Source of the DNA: an uncultured Sphingomonas sp.
GTDB lineage: Bacteria; Pseudomonadota; Alphaproteobacteria; Sphingomonadales; Sphingomonadaceae
DNA: 64,000 nt
Reading direction: 5' to 3'
NCBI RefSeq assembly: GCF_913777625.1
Contig: NZ_CAJYTI010000020.1
Coordinates: 124,001 to 188,000 of the forward strand
This document shows positions 36,084-44,952 of the stretch, in pieces. Position 1 is the stretch's first letter. Each line of letters opens with the position of its first letter. The notes beneath the pieces were generated by a model that was not told the origin of the DNA, searched no databases, and was given only the letters and a program-made list of their open reading frames with translations. The translations under genes were made by a program, and so were the position numbers.

Positions 36084-36972
36084 GCGGCGGCGTCCCGGCG
36101 GCGGCTGGGGGCGCCTTGCGCCGGCAACGATGCGGCTGCTCGACCGGCTGCCCCATCGCGTGCAGCGTCTCCACCCGCTCGCGCTGGCGCTGGAGGAACA
36201 GGTCGCGCCGCGCGGCATAGGCGTCGTCGGTCGCCTCGACGTGGCGAAGCATCTCGTCCTTCTGGTCGCGGCGGTCGAGGATGCGGATCGTTGCCGAACT
36301 GATCACATAGGCACGCGAGCGGAACGGCCCGCCGATGGCGAAGGGCGAGGCGAAGAAGTCGACGAAGCCGCCGACGATGTCGCGCACGGTGGTCGGGCCG
36401 GCGACCGGCACATAGACATAGGGCCCCGGCTTCACGCCGTAAAATCCGAGCGTGTCCGAGAAGCGGTTGTCGCGCAGCGGCAGATTGAACGGGCAGCGCT
36501 TGGCCATGTCGATCGTGCCGCCCAGCCCGATCGTGCTGTTGACCGCAAAGCGCCCGACGGTCTCGAACGCCTTGCCCGGTTTGAGCTGAAGCAGAAAATT
36601 CGCGGCCACGATCGGCTCCCGCAAATTGCGGAAGAAGTTGCGCAGACCCATGCGAATCGGCTTGGGAACCACCTTCACATAGCCGTGCGACGCCGGCTCG
36701 GTGATCGCGTCGTCGATATGCTGGGTCAGCTTGAACGAAATCGCGTTGACCTTTTCCAGCGGATCCCCCGGGGTCGAACGATGGCGGCCGGAGACGACGA
36801 TCTCTTCCCCCTCTTCCATCCCCGCTTCGGAGACCGCCGCCGCCACTTCCTCCGTCGCAATCATCAGCGCGCTGTGCTGAGCGCTCTGCAACTGCGCGGT
36901 CCAGACGGCGGTGGCGAGTGCCGGCGCCACCGGCGGGACGAACAGCATCGCACCGATCGCAGGGCCGATCAT
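36073..36972 (-). CDS. MlaA/VacJ-like phospholipid transport protein, without lipobox
   Basis: A 299-residue exported protein of the MlaA (VacJ) family, which removes misplaced phospholipids from the outer leaflet. Typical segments are VPKPIRMGLRNFFRNLREP, FAVNSTIGLGGTIDMA, FSDTLGFYGVKPGPYVYVP and GPTTVRDIVG. The N-terminus has a hydrophobic signal-like stretch but no Cys, so it is not a lipoprotein unless the start is wrong. A charged linker of 40 residues precedes the domain. No mlaBCDEF genes are adjacent. Confidence 0.88.
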   Translation of the reverse strand: MIGPAIGAMLFVPPVAPALATAVWTAQLQSAQHSALMIATEEVAAAVSEAGMEEGEEIVVSGRHRSTPGDPLEKVNAISFKLTQHIDDAITEPASHGYVKVVPKPIRMGLRNFFRNLREPIVAANFLLQLKPGKAFETVGRFAVNSTIGLGGTIDMAKRCPFNLPLRDNRFSDTLGFYGVKPGPYVYVPVAGPTTVRDIVGGFVDFFASPFAIGGPFRSRAYVISSATIRILDRRDQKDEMLRHVEATDDAYAARRDLFLQRQRERVETLHAMGQPVEQPHRCRRKAPPAAAGTPPPSL

Positions 36973-37121
36973 CGCACGCCGGCCCCGTGAGACGGAGCGA
37001 CAAGGAGGGAAATGGACCGAGGGGACCGCAAGAAGTTTCTTTCGTTAACGCTTCAGCAACATGACGTCGCCGCCGTAACATTCCCGCACCCTCCTCCGGC
37101 AAAATGCGTGCGCCGGGGCAG

Positions 37122-38507
37122 TCAGAGCCCGAGCACGCTCCGATCCGCGGTCGCCGCCGCCAGATCCGCACGCGCCACCAGCGCCTGGTAGCGGGCATCC
37201 AGCGCGCGCAGCCGGGCGTCGGTCGCACTTTCCTCGCGCTGGTTGATCAGAAAGAAGTCGCTGGCGCCCATGTCGAAGCGGCGCTGTTCGGCCGCCGCCA
37301 TCTTGCCGGCCAGCGCTGCTTCCTGCGCCGCGAGATCGGCGACCTTATCGGCGCCCTCGATGCCGATCGCGATACCCTTCACCTCGATCGCGATCTGCTC
37401 CTCCAGCATGCGGTGGCGGGTGCGCAGGCCGTCGATCTCGGCCCGCGCCTCGGCGATGCGGCCTTTGGCCGAACGACGCTCGAGCGGCACCGAGAACTTG
37501 ATCCCCACCATCGCTTCGGCCGGGGTGCGCGACGGACCGCCCAGCCCGACCGCGCCGACATCCTTGCCCAGTTCCGCGCGCGCATCGAGGCGCGGCTTCA
37601 GGTCGTTCTCGGCCAGATTCAGCCGGGCGAGCGACTGATCGATCCGCACCAACACGGTCTTGAGGTCCGGGCGGAGAACGGGCCCGGCCTTGCGCGGCGC
37701 GATGGCAAGTTCGGGCAGCGCTTCGGGCAGTTGCTCGACCGCAGGCACCAGCGGCACGCCGTTCGGATCGCGCCAGAAGAAGGACAGCGCGTTCGCGGCT
37801 TCCGCCAGCTTCTGCTCGGCCTGCGCCACCAGCGAGCGGCGGCGGGCGAGATTCTGGTCGTTCTCGGTAATCAGAATCTCGGGCCGCGCGCCGAGCTGCA
37901 CCTGCCGCGCAAGTTGCGACCGCCGCTTCTCGGAAAGCGCCAGCAGATCGCGATAGGCCTTGAGCCGCAGCCCAGCGATCGCCCAGGCCTGATAGGCGCT
38001 CATCGCGCGGCGCTGCACGCCGATCGCGACCATTTCGCGATCCAGCCGGGCGATGTCGACATCCTGATCGGCGAGACGCAGCTTGGTGCGGCGCTCGTCG
38101 GTCACCCGGTCGCGCAACAGCGAGAAGATCGCGCCGACTTTGAACTCGCCGAGCTGGTTGGTGTAAGCCTTGTCCTCATAGACCGGGAACTTGCCCCGCG
38201 AAACGCGGTACCCAGCGTACAGTCCGCCGCCATTGTTATCGAGCGCGCGGCTGGCCTTCGCCTCGATCACCGAGCCGTCATAATAGCCGAAGGGCCGGGC
38301 CTGGGCATCGACGTCGAACACCACGTCGAACGCGCCCTCGGCGCTCAGCGCCTTGCCCTCGGCCTGGCGCTGCTTGGCCAGCGCCTCGATGATCTGGGGG
38401 GCGTTCTGCGCCGAGGAGCGCAGCACCTGATCGAGGGTGAGCGGTCCCTGCGCCGCGGCGGGCACGGCGAAGACCAGGGCACAAAGCGCGAGCAGCTTCC
38501 GGATCAT
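37122..38507 (-). CDS. TolC-family outer-membrane efflux protein
   Basis: A 461-residue outer-membrane channel. Signal peptide MIRKLLALCALVFAVPAAAQ is followed by long amphipathic helices with the two internal repeats of TolC (LTLDQVLRSSAQNAPQI; LRPDLKTVLVRIDQSLARL). It overlaps the HlyD gene by four bases (ATGA) and is the third gene of the ABC-HlyD-TolC operon, so it should be the exit channel of that export system. Cargo is unknown. Confidence 0.87.
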   Translation of the reverse strand: MIRKLLALCALVFAVPAAAQGPLTLDQVLRSSAQNAPQIIEALAKQRQAEGKALSAEGAFDVVFDVDAQARPFGYYDGSVIEAKASRALDNNGGGLYAGYRVSRGKFPVYEDKAYTNQLGEFKVGAIFSLLRDRVTDERRTKLRLADQDVDIARLDREMVAIGVQRRAMSAYQAWAIAGLRLKAYRDLLALSEKRRSQLARQVQLGARPEILITENDQNLARRRSLVAQAEQKLAEAANALSFFWRDPNGVPLVPAVEQLPEALPELAIAPRKAGPVLRPDLKTVLVRIDQSLARLNLAENDLKPRLDARAELGKDVGAVGLGGPSRTPAEAMVGIKFSVPLERRSAKGRIAEARAEIDGLRTRHRMLEEQIAIEVKGIAIGIEGADKVADLAAQEAALAGKMAAAEQRRFDMGASDFFLINQREESATDARLRALDARYQALVARADLAAATADRSVLGL

Positions 38508-39565
38508 TTCTTTTTCTTCTTGTAGACGTCCATGCCCTTGTCCTCGTCCTTGCTCGAGGCGGCGCCGAATTCGAGCGGGAAGTCGTTGAGCTGGCGCCAG
38601 AGTTCATAGCCGACCGGCACGGTCTCGCCCTGCACCCAGCCGCGCACCTTGGCGCCGAGGCGGACGAAGCGGTCGTTCGGCCAGGCCGGGGTGCCCGGCA
38701 TCGGCTCGATCAGCACCCGGAACAGCCCGTCGGGCATGGCGGAAGGGTCGATCGACCGGACGCGGCCGTCGAACAGGCCCCAGGCCATGGAAGGCCAGCC
38801 GCTCAGCTGGATCGCGGGCCAGCCCTCGAACTCCAGGCGCACGCGGCGACCCTGACGGACAAGCGCGATGTCGCGGCCGTCGACCATCAGCTCGACGACC
38901 CGCTCGGTGCCGCCCTCGGGCGCCAAGGTCGCGAGTTCGGTGCCGGCGCTGACCAGCGTTGCGCCCGCGGCAGCGTTGATCGTCTGGATGCGGCCGTCGC
39001 GCGGCGCGGTAACGATCTGCACCGACTGGCGATTGAGCGACACCTCGATCCGGTTGAGCTTGGCGCGCGATTCCGCGAGCTTGGCGCCCTGATCGGCGAC
39101 GCGGATCTGCGCCTGCTCATAGTCGCGGCGGGAGGCCAGTCCTTCGTTGAACAGCGTCCGCGCGCGGTTCACGTCGATCGAGGCGGTGGCCCGAGCGCTC
39201 TGGACCGAGGCGATCTCGGCCAGCACCTGGTCACGCTCGGCGGCGAGGCGGGCGAGCAGCTCGGGATCGTTGTCCGACACCTTGGCGATCGGATCGCCCT
39301 TTTTCACCGCCTGCCCGTCATGGACGAACCAGCGCTCGACCCGGCCCGGCACCAGTGCGGTGACCGATTGCACCCGGTCGTGCGGATCGAGCGCGACGAC
39401 CTTGCCGAGCCCAGGCGCGGTCTGCACCCAGGGGACATAGACCATCGCCACCGCGGCGAGCGCCACGACGATCACGATCATCCAGGCGATCACCCGGGCG
39501 ATGCGCGGCGGGCGCATCGCGGCGAGCGTCGGAAAGTGGCCGATATGGTCCGGCTTAAAGGGCAT
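38504..39565 (-). CDS. HlyD-family periplasmic adaptor
   Basis: A 353-residue membrane-fusion protein. One transmembrane helix (about residues 26-48) precedes the lipoyl-like half (VPGRVERWFVHDGQAVKKGD), a helical hairpin and the second half (TAPRDGRIQTINAAAGATL). ATG 39565 lies inside the end of the ABC gene (11-base overlap). The C-terminus is extended and ends in five Lys. It would link the ABC-like membrane protein to the TolC channel. Confidence 0.88.
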   Translation of the reverse strand: MPFKPDHIGHFPTLAAMRPPRIARVIAWMIVIVVALAAVAMVYVPWVQTAPGLGKVVALDPHDRVQSVTALVPGRVERWFVHDGQAVKKGDPIAKVSDNDPELLARLAAERDQVLAEIASVQSARATASIDVNRARTLFNEGLASRRDYEQAQIRVADQGAKLAESRAKLNRIEVSLNRQSVQIVTAPRDGRIQTINAAAGATLVSAGTELATLAPEGGTERVVELMVDGRDIALVRQGRRVRLEFEGWPAIQLSGWPSMAWGLFDGRVRSIDPSAMPDGLFRVLIEPMPGTPAWPNDRFVRLGAKVRGWVQGETVPVGYELWRQLNDFPLEFGAASSKDEDKGMDVYKKKKK

Positions 39566-41240
39566 TGCGGGCCTCCAGATCGGCGAGCGCGGCGTGGAGC
39601 TGGTCGAGCGTCTCGAAGCGGGTCTGGGCGGTGCGGCCCAGCCACAAATAGCCGTCGCGGCGGATCGCCTCGGGACGGCCGGTGAACAGCAGCACGGTGG
39701 TGCCGGCCGCGCGCAGGGCATCCAGCGCGGCGGTCAGCCGCTCGGGCGGCATCAGGTCGTAAAGAGTGCTCAGCAACAGCACCCGGGGCCGGGCGAGCAG
39801 CGCGTTGGCGAGCTTGAGCGCCATCAGTTCTCCGATCGACAAGGGATAGCCCGAGGCGGCGAGCGGGGTATCGAGCCCCTCCGGCAGCTGGCCGATGCGG
39901 GCATCGAGCCCGACCAGCGCAAGCGCATCCAGCACCTTGCCGGCAGGGATCCCCGCGCCGGCCAGTCCCAGATAGTCGCGGATGCTGATCTCGACGATCG
40001 TCGGCCGGTCGAGCACGATCACGTCGGAGCGCAGGCGATAGACGTCCAGCGCCTCCAGATCGACGCCGCCCACCATCACCAGCCCGCGATCGGGCTGGGT
40101 GTTGCGCTTGAGCAGCAGCGCGAGGCGGCTGTCCATCGTGGGTGCGCCGACCGCGACCAGCTGGGCACCCGCAGGAATGGTCAGGTCGATGCGGGCGTCG
40201 CCGGCCTCGACTTCGCGCAGGCGCACCTCGCCGCTGCCGGGCGCCTCGCTGCTGCGGGCATGCGTCTCGTGCGGGATGGCGTAGAGCAGCGAGACTTCCT
40301 CGGCGGCGGCGACCATGTCGTAAAAGGCGTCGAGATAATTGCCGAGCTGGCCGAGGCCGTAGAACACGCCCGACAGGATCAGCTCGGCCGCGACCAGCTG
40401 GCCGATCGACAGCTGCCCCTGCAGGATCAGCCAGCCGCCCATCGCGAGCAGCGCGGCGCTGGCGCTGGCGTAGAGCAGCAGATAGGCGCAGGTCTGGGTG
40501 AAGCTGTAGCGGAAGTGGCGGCGATGCGCCTCGACATAGGCGGCAGTCATCGCCTCCGACCCGTCCATCGCGAAATCAAGATGGCGGCTGGACTTGTAGA
40601 AGCCGTTCGAGGTGCCCAGCCCCTCCAGCCAGCGCGCGGCATCATGCTTGGCATGGCTGAGCGCCACGGCGGAGCGGATCGCGCCGGGCGACCAGAGCTG
40701 CCAGATCAGCCAGACCAGCGCGATCAGGATCACGTTGAAGGCCAGGAAGAACGGGTGGTAGAAACTCGTCACCACCAGCCCGACCACCGACTGGAGCAGG
40801 ATGGTGAAGCCGCCGATCACGAGGCTCGGCACGCTCTTCTGCACCGTCATCAGGTCGAAATAGCGATTGAACAGGTCGACGCGGCGGGCGTCGGCGAAGA
40901 ACGGGTTGCGGGCATGGACCGCGCGGATGGTGATCTCCGCAACGGTCCGCGCGAACAGCCGCCGCTCGAACAGCGCCATGATGTGGACGCGCAGCGCGCT
41001 GAGGATCACCACGATCAGCAGCAGCGTGAACAACAGCGCCGAGAGCGTGATCAGCGGCGCGGGCAGCGCGATCTTGGCGACGCTGTTGATCAGCAGCTGC
41101 ACCGAAATCGGCGTGGCCAGCGACAACAGGCTGATGGCGATGCCATAGACCATCGCCAGCCGCAGATAGCCGCCATCGGGCCCGATCACCTCGCCCAGCC
41201 ACGCGCGCACCTGCGCCCAGCCGATCTTCTGTTTCGCCAT
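39555..41240 (-). CDS. ABC-transporter-like membrane protein with a degenerate nucleotide-binding domain
   Basis: A 561-residue protein with the six-helix exporter membrane domain (about residues 20-310) and a C-terminal domain of ABC length and order. The ATPase motifs are gone. The P-loop position reads VGAPTMDSRLALLL with no GK(S/T); the Q-loop Gln is Asp in VIVLDRPTIVE; the signature is LSIGELM rather than LSGGQ; the Walker B Asp-Glu reads Ser-Thr in RVLLLSTLYD; the H-loop His is Gly in LLFTGRPE. It is first in an operon with HlyD and TolC genes. It could be an energy-independent export scaffold or use another ATPase. ATG 41240 follows AAGGGAG. Confidence 0.85.
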   Translation of the reverse strand: MAKQKIGWAQVRAWLGEVIGPDGGYLRLAMVYGIAISLLSLATPISVQLLINSVAKIALPAPLITLSALLFTLLLIVVILSALRVHIMALFERRLFARTVAEITIRAVHARNPFFADARRVDLFNRYFDLMTVQKSVPSLVIGGFTILLQSVVGLVVTSFYHPFFLAFNVILIALVWLIWQLWSPGAIRSAVALSHAKHDAARWLEGLGTSNGFYKSSRHLDFAMDGSEAMTAAYVEAHRRHFRYSFTQTCAYLLLYASASAALLAMGGWLILQGQLSIGQLVAAELILSGVFYGLGQLGNYLDAFYDMVAAAEEVSLLYAIPHETHARSSEAPGSGEVRLREVEAGDARIDLTIPAGAQLVAVGAPTMDSRLALLLKRNTQPDRGLVMVGGVDLEALDVYRLRSDVIVLDRPTIVEISIRDYLGLAGAGIPAGKVLDALALVGLDARIGQLPEGLDTPLAASGYPLSIGELMALKLANALLARPRVLLLSTLYDLMPPERLTAALDALRAAGTTVLLFTGRPEAIRRDGYLWLGRTAQTRFETLDQLHAALADLEARNAL

Positions 41241-41313
41241 CGCTACGTCATCTCCCTTCACGACCGGTGAAGTGCGCGCGCCGCGTCATAAGCACAATGA
41301 CGCCGCAGCTATA

Positions 41314-42255
41314 TCACCGATAGGATATTCCTATGTCCTCGACACAGGCGACCAGTTCCCCCGCCAGCCGCTGATAGGTCGCCGCCCGCGCCACGCCGCT
41401 GCGCCACACCAAGCCGAGCTCGCGATAATGGCGCCCGGCGCGGAACGGTCGCGCGACCACGTCGTCGCCGGGCCGGATCTCCTGCCGCACATAGAGCTCG
41501 GGCAGCACCGCCAGCCCCATGCCCATGCCCGCCATCTGTCGGATCGCATCGAGGCTGGTGCCCTCATAGTCGTCGCGCACCCGCGCGCCTGCCTCCTCGG
41601 CGATGGCGATGGTCTGTTCGGCGAGGCGGTAGCCGCGCTGCAAGGTCAGCAGATCCTGTCCCGCCAGATCGTCGCGGCCGATTGTCTCGCGCGATGCCAG
41701 GGGATGGTCGGCGGACATGGCGAGGTGGAGCGGCTCGCGGAACAGCCGCTCGACATGGGCGCAGGGGGCGGCAAGCGGGAGCTGCGCGAGGATCACGTCG
41801 AACGCGCCGGCGACCAGCCCCTCCACCAGTTGCGCCGGCGGATTTTCGCGGACATGGACGCGCAGGTCCTGGAACTGCTGGTGCAGCCGGGCGACGAGCC
41901 GCGGCAGCAGATAGGCGCCCACCGTCGGCGTCACCCCCAGCCGGATCGTGCCGAGCAGCGCCGCGTCTCCGGCGCCGACCAGCTCGCCCAGATCGCGCAC
42001 CTCGAGCAGGATGCGCCGTGCCCGCTCGGCGACTTCACGGCCCAGTGGGGTTAGGAAGGCCCGCGCGCCCCGCTCCACCAGCGGCGCGCCCAGTGCCTCC
42101 TCGAGCTGGCGGATCGCCTGCGACAGCGAGGGCTGGCTGACGCCGCACAGCGCCGCCGCGCGGGTGAAGCTTCCTTCCCCGCCCAGCGCTACCAGATAGC
42201 GTAGCTGGCGCAGGCTCACCTGTTGCTCGAAGCCGGACGATGTCTTCAGATCCAT
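41314..42255 (-). CDS. LysR family regulator, OxyR-like but without the redox cysteines
   Basis: A 313-residue LysR regulator. The N-terminal HTH reads LVALGGEGSFTRAAALCGVS. The sensor domain aligns with OxyR (LGVTPTVGAYLLP, LLTLQRGYRLAEQTI, GMGLAVLPELYV), but the peroxide-sensing Cys of OxyR in the GHCL segment is Arg here (GYRL), and the partner Cys is also absent. It therefore cannot sense peroxide by that disulfide. It lies 73 bases before the ABC-HlyD-TolC operon on the same strand and may control it; a ligand is unknown. Confidence 0.87.
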   Translation of the reverse strand: MDLKTSSGFEQQVSLRQLRYLVALGGEGSFTRAAALCGVSQPSLSQAIRQLEEALGAPLVERGARAFLTPLGREVAERARRILLEVRDLGELVGAGDAALLGTIRLGVTPTVGAYLLPRLVARLHQQFQDLRVHVRENPPAQLVEGLVAGAFDVILAQLPLAAPCAHVERLFREPLHLAMSADHPLASRETIGRDDLAGQDLLTLQRGYRLAEQTIAIAEEAGARVRDDYEGTSLDAIRQMAGMGMGLAVLPELYVRQEIRPGDDVVARPFRAGRHYRELGLVWRSGVARAATYQRLAGELVACVEDIGISYR

Positions 42256-42306
42256 ATAACGGTATACTAAAGCACGAATGTTACGGCTTCGCCTAAGGCC
42301 TTTTCC

Positions 42307-42549
42307 TCATCGCGACGCCGCTGCGAGGATCGCATGCGCGGTGCTGCGCGGAAGCAGAAGATGGCGCAGCATCTCGACATCGTTGGCAATCTCGACCGGA
42401 TCCCCGGCCAAGGCGGCTTCCAGCGCCGCGCGCAGCCAGGGGCTGGTGCCCGGGTGCGCCAGCACCCAGGCGATGCGATGCTCGATCGCGGCGATTTCCA
42501 CCTCCGGCTCGCGCTGGGTGCGCGGCAAGGGCCTTGCCTCGATCCTCAT
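42307..42549 (-). CDS. Small protein downstream of DabA
   Basis: An 80-residue, mostly helical, charged protein starting MRIEARPLPRTQREPEVEI, with no signal or membrane segment. It overlaps the DabA stop by four bases (ATGA), so it is made with DabA and may assist the complex. I recognise no family. Confidence 0.65.
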   Translation of the reverse strand: MRIEARPLPRTQREPEVEIAAIEHRIAWVLAHPGTSPWLRAALEAALAGDPVEIANDVEMLRHLLLPRSTAHAILAAASR

Positions 42550-44948
42550 GCGACCTCCTCCGCATCGGCGAACGGCACCCAGTTCAGGCCGCCGGCATAG
42601 CGCGACGCGATCCGCCCCGCTTCGTCGATGGCGAGCAAATGCAGCCAGTGGTTGTCGAATAGCGCGCGGACGCCGTCCTGTCGGGCCAGGATCGTGTCGA
42701 TCGCCTCGGTCGGCGCCTCTACGACCACGGTCAGGCGCAGCGGATCATGGACCAGCCGCGTGCCGTCATGCACCGACTGCAAGGGCAGGCCGCCGCGCAG
42801 CATGCCGCCATTGCCTTCGAGCACGCCGATCCCGCCAACTGCATTGTGGAGCAGCTTGTTGCCCGCGCCGAACACCTCCGGGGCCACGCTGGACCCGTAA
42901 TATTGCAGGCTGATCCAGCTGGCGACCACCACCGGGGCGGTGAGGATCAGCTCCAGTACCGACAGGTCGGCATCGGCCCGCCAGTCATAGTCGTGAAGGA
43001 ACGCGCGGCCGCCCAGCGACCGACCCGCCGTCCGCGCGCGCGGCGCTGCGATGAAGGCGCTGCATCCGGCAAGGCCCCATTCGGGCCGCACCTCGGCCCA
43101 GTCGCGTCCGCGCGCCGCGATCTGCTTCGCGCCCTCGGCCCGCGGCAGCCGCGCGGCACGGGCGATCGCCGCCTCCACCGAGGCGCGGGCCAGCGCCTGC
43201 TCCACCGGCGACAGCAAGGCTGCCGGGACCGCGACATCGCCGGTGAACAGGTGGATGCGGTCGCTGGTTGTGTCGTGCAGGCCGCCGATCACCACCGTCT
43301 CGGCGGGCAGCTCGATTCCCCGCCCCGCCAGCCCCTTGCGGACGACGGGATCGTTGAGCAGCCCGGCGAGCAGCCGCGCATTCACATCCCCGGCATGGCC
43401 GCCGCACGCCCCGCACTGGAGCGCGCTGGCGTGAAGGTTGTTGGTCACCCCGGCGCCATGTCCCACCAGGATCAGCAGCGGTGCGAAGTCGCTGGTCAGC
43501 GACATGGCGCGCAGGATCCGCTCCGCCGCGTCCACGGCGTCCTTCTGCGGCAGCGGCGGGTTGAAGCGGGGCTTGCCCTTGGCCTGCTTCGGCGCGACCA
43601 GCCCCAGCGCGCCCTTGAGCAACTTGGCACCATAGACGAACCCGGCCGATTCCACGAAGGCGAAGGACGAGACCGCCGCCTGCTTGAACCGGCCCCAGGC
43701 GCGGTCGCCGCGGGCATTGGCATGGTCGAGCGCCTCGAGGTGCGGGTCCCCGCCATCGTCGCTGGTCAGGCCCGGCCGCAGCAACACCGGCAGCCGCGCC
43801 TCGCCGTCGCACGCGGCATGCGGCCGATGCGCGGTGCCGACGCCGAAGAAGCCGGCAAAGCCCCTCGTGCGGATGCCCGGCGCCGCCCGCTCGATCGCGG
43901 CGCGGAGCGGCTCCGAGCGGACGTCGATGCAGAAGGCCATGTCGGCGAGCGGGGCCACTGCCTCTGCGGCCGGGGCGAGCGGCGCGTGCAGGCGATCCGC
44001 CAGCCGGCGCTGCTCGGCAATCTCGGCGGCGTGCTGCAGGATCGCGTCGATGCACGCATCGCGGTCCGGCCGAGCGGGGGTGGCATAGTCCTGCCCCGCC
44101 AGCGCCCAGCGCCGGCGCAGGTCCGCGCCACGCAGTTCCCACAGCGCGACGTCCCAGAGCAGGCGCACCGCGAGCAGCTCGACCAGCGTATCGTCGGCGC
44201 CGCTCGCCAGCTCCGCCTGGAAGCGGCGGTAGCGGGCGAACTGCGCCCAGCCGCCCAGGCTCATCAGCAGCCGCTCGAAATAGCGTGCGGCCGCCTCGGC
44301 CCGCAGCCCCAGCCGGGCGGCGCAGACCGCGATGGTGTCGCTGGCCGTCTCCGGCGCATCGGCGACGAAGGCGCGGAAGCCGGCGAGGCCGAAAATCTCC
44401 GGCGTGCGATCGAGGATCGCCTGCTGCCGCCAGCTGGCAAAGGCGCCGCCCTGCTGCGGCGCGGCCCACAGCGCCTGGCCGGCATCGAAATAGCTGCCCG
44501 CCCAGCCGCCGATCTGATCGGCCACGACCGAAGGCCAGTCGACCCCGCCGGACACCGCCGCCAGTTCCGCGATCGTCGGATGCACCGCGGCCTCGGCGTC
44601 GTCCTCGCCGATCGTCATCAGGAAGGTCTCGAAGCGGTCGGGCCGCTCGGCGGCGGGGGTCGCGGTCCAGGCGGTATACAGATCCGCCTCGTAGATCGCG
44701 CTTTCGGCGATCCGCGCCCGGTACCAGCTGCGCGGCATCGTCGCCTTGGCGCCGCCGCTGCGCGCCAGCCAGGCCGATGCCCGGGCAAGGCTACGGCCGG
44801 TATGGCCGAGGAAGGGGTTCACCGCGACGCTGGTCGCCAGCGGCCAGAGCGGCGGAATGCCGCGGGCGGCCTGCTCGGCGGCGTCGAGCAGCAGCCCGAC
44901 ATAGCTGGGCTGGAGGCCGTGCGATTGCGGGTCGGTCGTGCGATACAT
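42546..44948 (-). CDS. dabA: DabA-like inorganic carbon transporter subunit (DUF2309, UPF0753)
   Basis: An 800-residue cytoplasmic subunit of the DAB system, which with DabB is thought to hydrate CO2 vectorially to bicarbonate using the ion gradient. Beta-carbonic-anhydrase-like zinc residues are visible: FCIDVRSE (Cys and Asp near residues 337-339) and GHG with QCGACGG (His near 494, Cys near 510). It starts 4 bases after the DabB stop. Family and role follow published DAB work; activity here is inferred. In a heterotroph it likely supplies bicarbonate for carboxylation. Confidence 0.92.
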   Translation of the reverse strand: MYRTTDPQSHGLQPSYVGLLLDAAEQAARGIPPLWPLATSVAVNPFLGHTGRSLARASAWLARSGGAKATMPRSWYRARIAESAIYEADLYTAWTATPAAERPDRFETFLMTIGEDDAEAAVHPTIAELAAVSGGVDWPSVVADQIGGWAGSYFDAGQALWAAPQQGGAFASWRQQAILDRTPEIFGLAGFRAFVADAPETASDTIAVCAARLGLRAEAAARYFERLLMSLGGWAQFARYRRFQAELASGADDTLVELLAVRLLWDVALWELRGADLRRRWALAGQDYATPARPDRDACIDAILQHAAEIAEQRRLADRLHAPLAPAAEAVAPLADMAFCIDVRSEPLRAAIERAAPGIRTRGFAGFFGVGTAHRPHAACDGEARLPVLLRPGLTSDDGGDPHLEALDHANARGDRAWGRFKQAAVSSFAFVESAGFVYGAKLLKGALGLVAPKQAKGKPRFNPPLPQKDAVDAAERILRAMSLTSDFAPLLILVGHGAGVTNNLHASALQCGACGGHAGDVNARLLAGLLNDPVVRKGLAGRGIELPAETVVIGGLHDTTSDRIHLFTGDVAVPAALLSPVEQALARASVEAAIARAARLPRAEGAKQIAARGRDWAEVRPEWGLAGCSAFIAAPRARTAGRSLGGRAFLHDYDWRADADLSVLELILTAPVVVASWISLQYYGSSVAPEVFGAGNKLLHNAVGGIGVLEGNGGMLRGGLPLQSVHDGTRLVHDPLRLTVVVEAPTEAIDTILARQDGVRALFDNHWLHLLAIDEAGRIASRYAGGLNWVPFADAEEVA

Positions 44949-44952
44949 GGGA

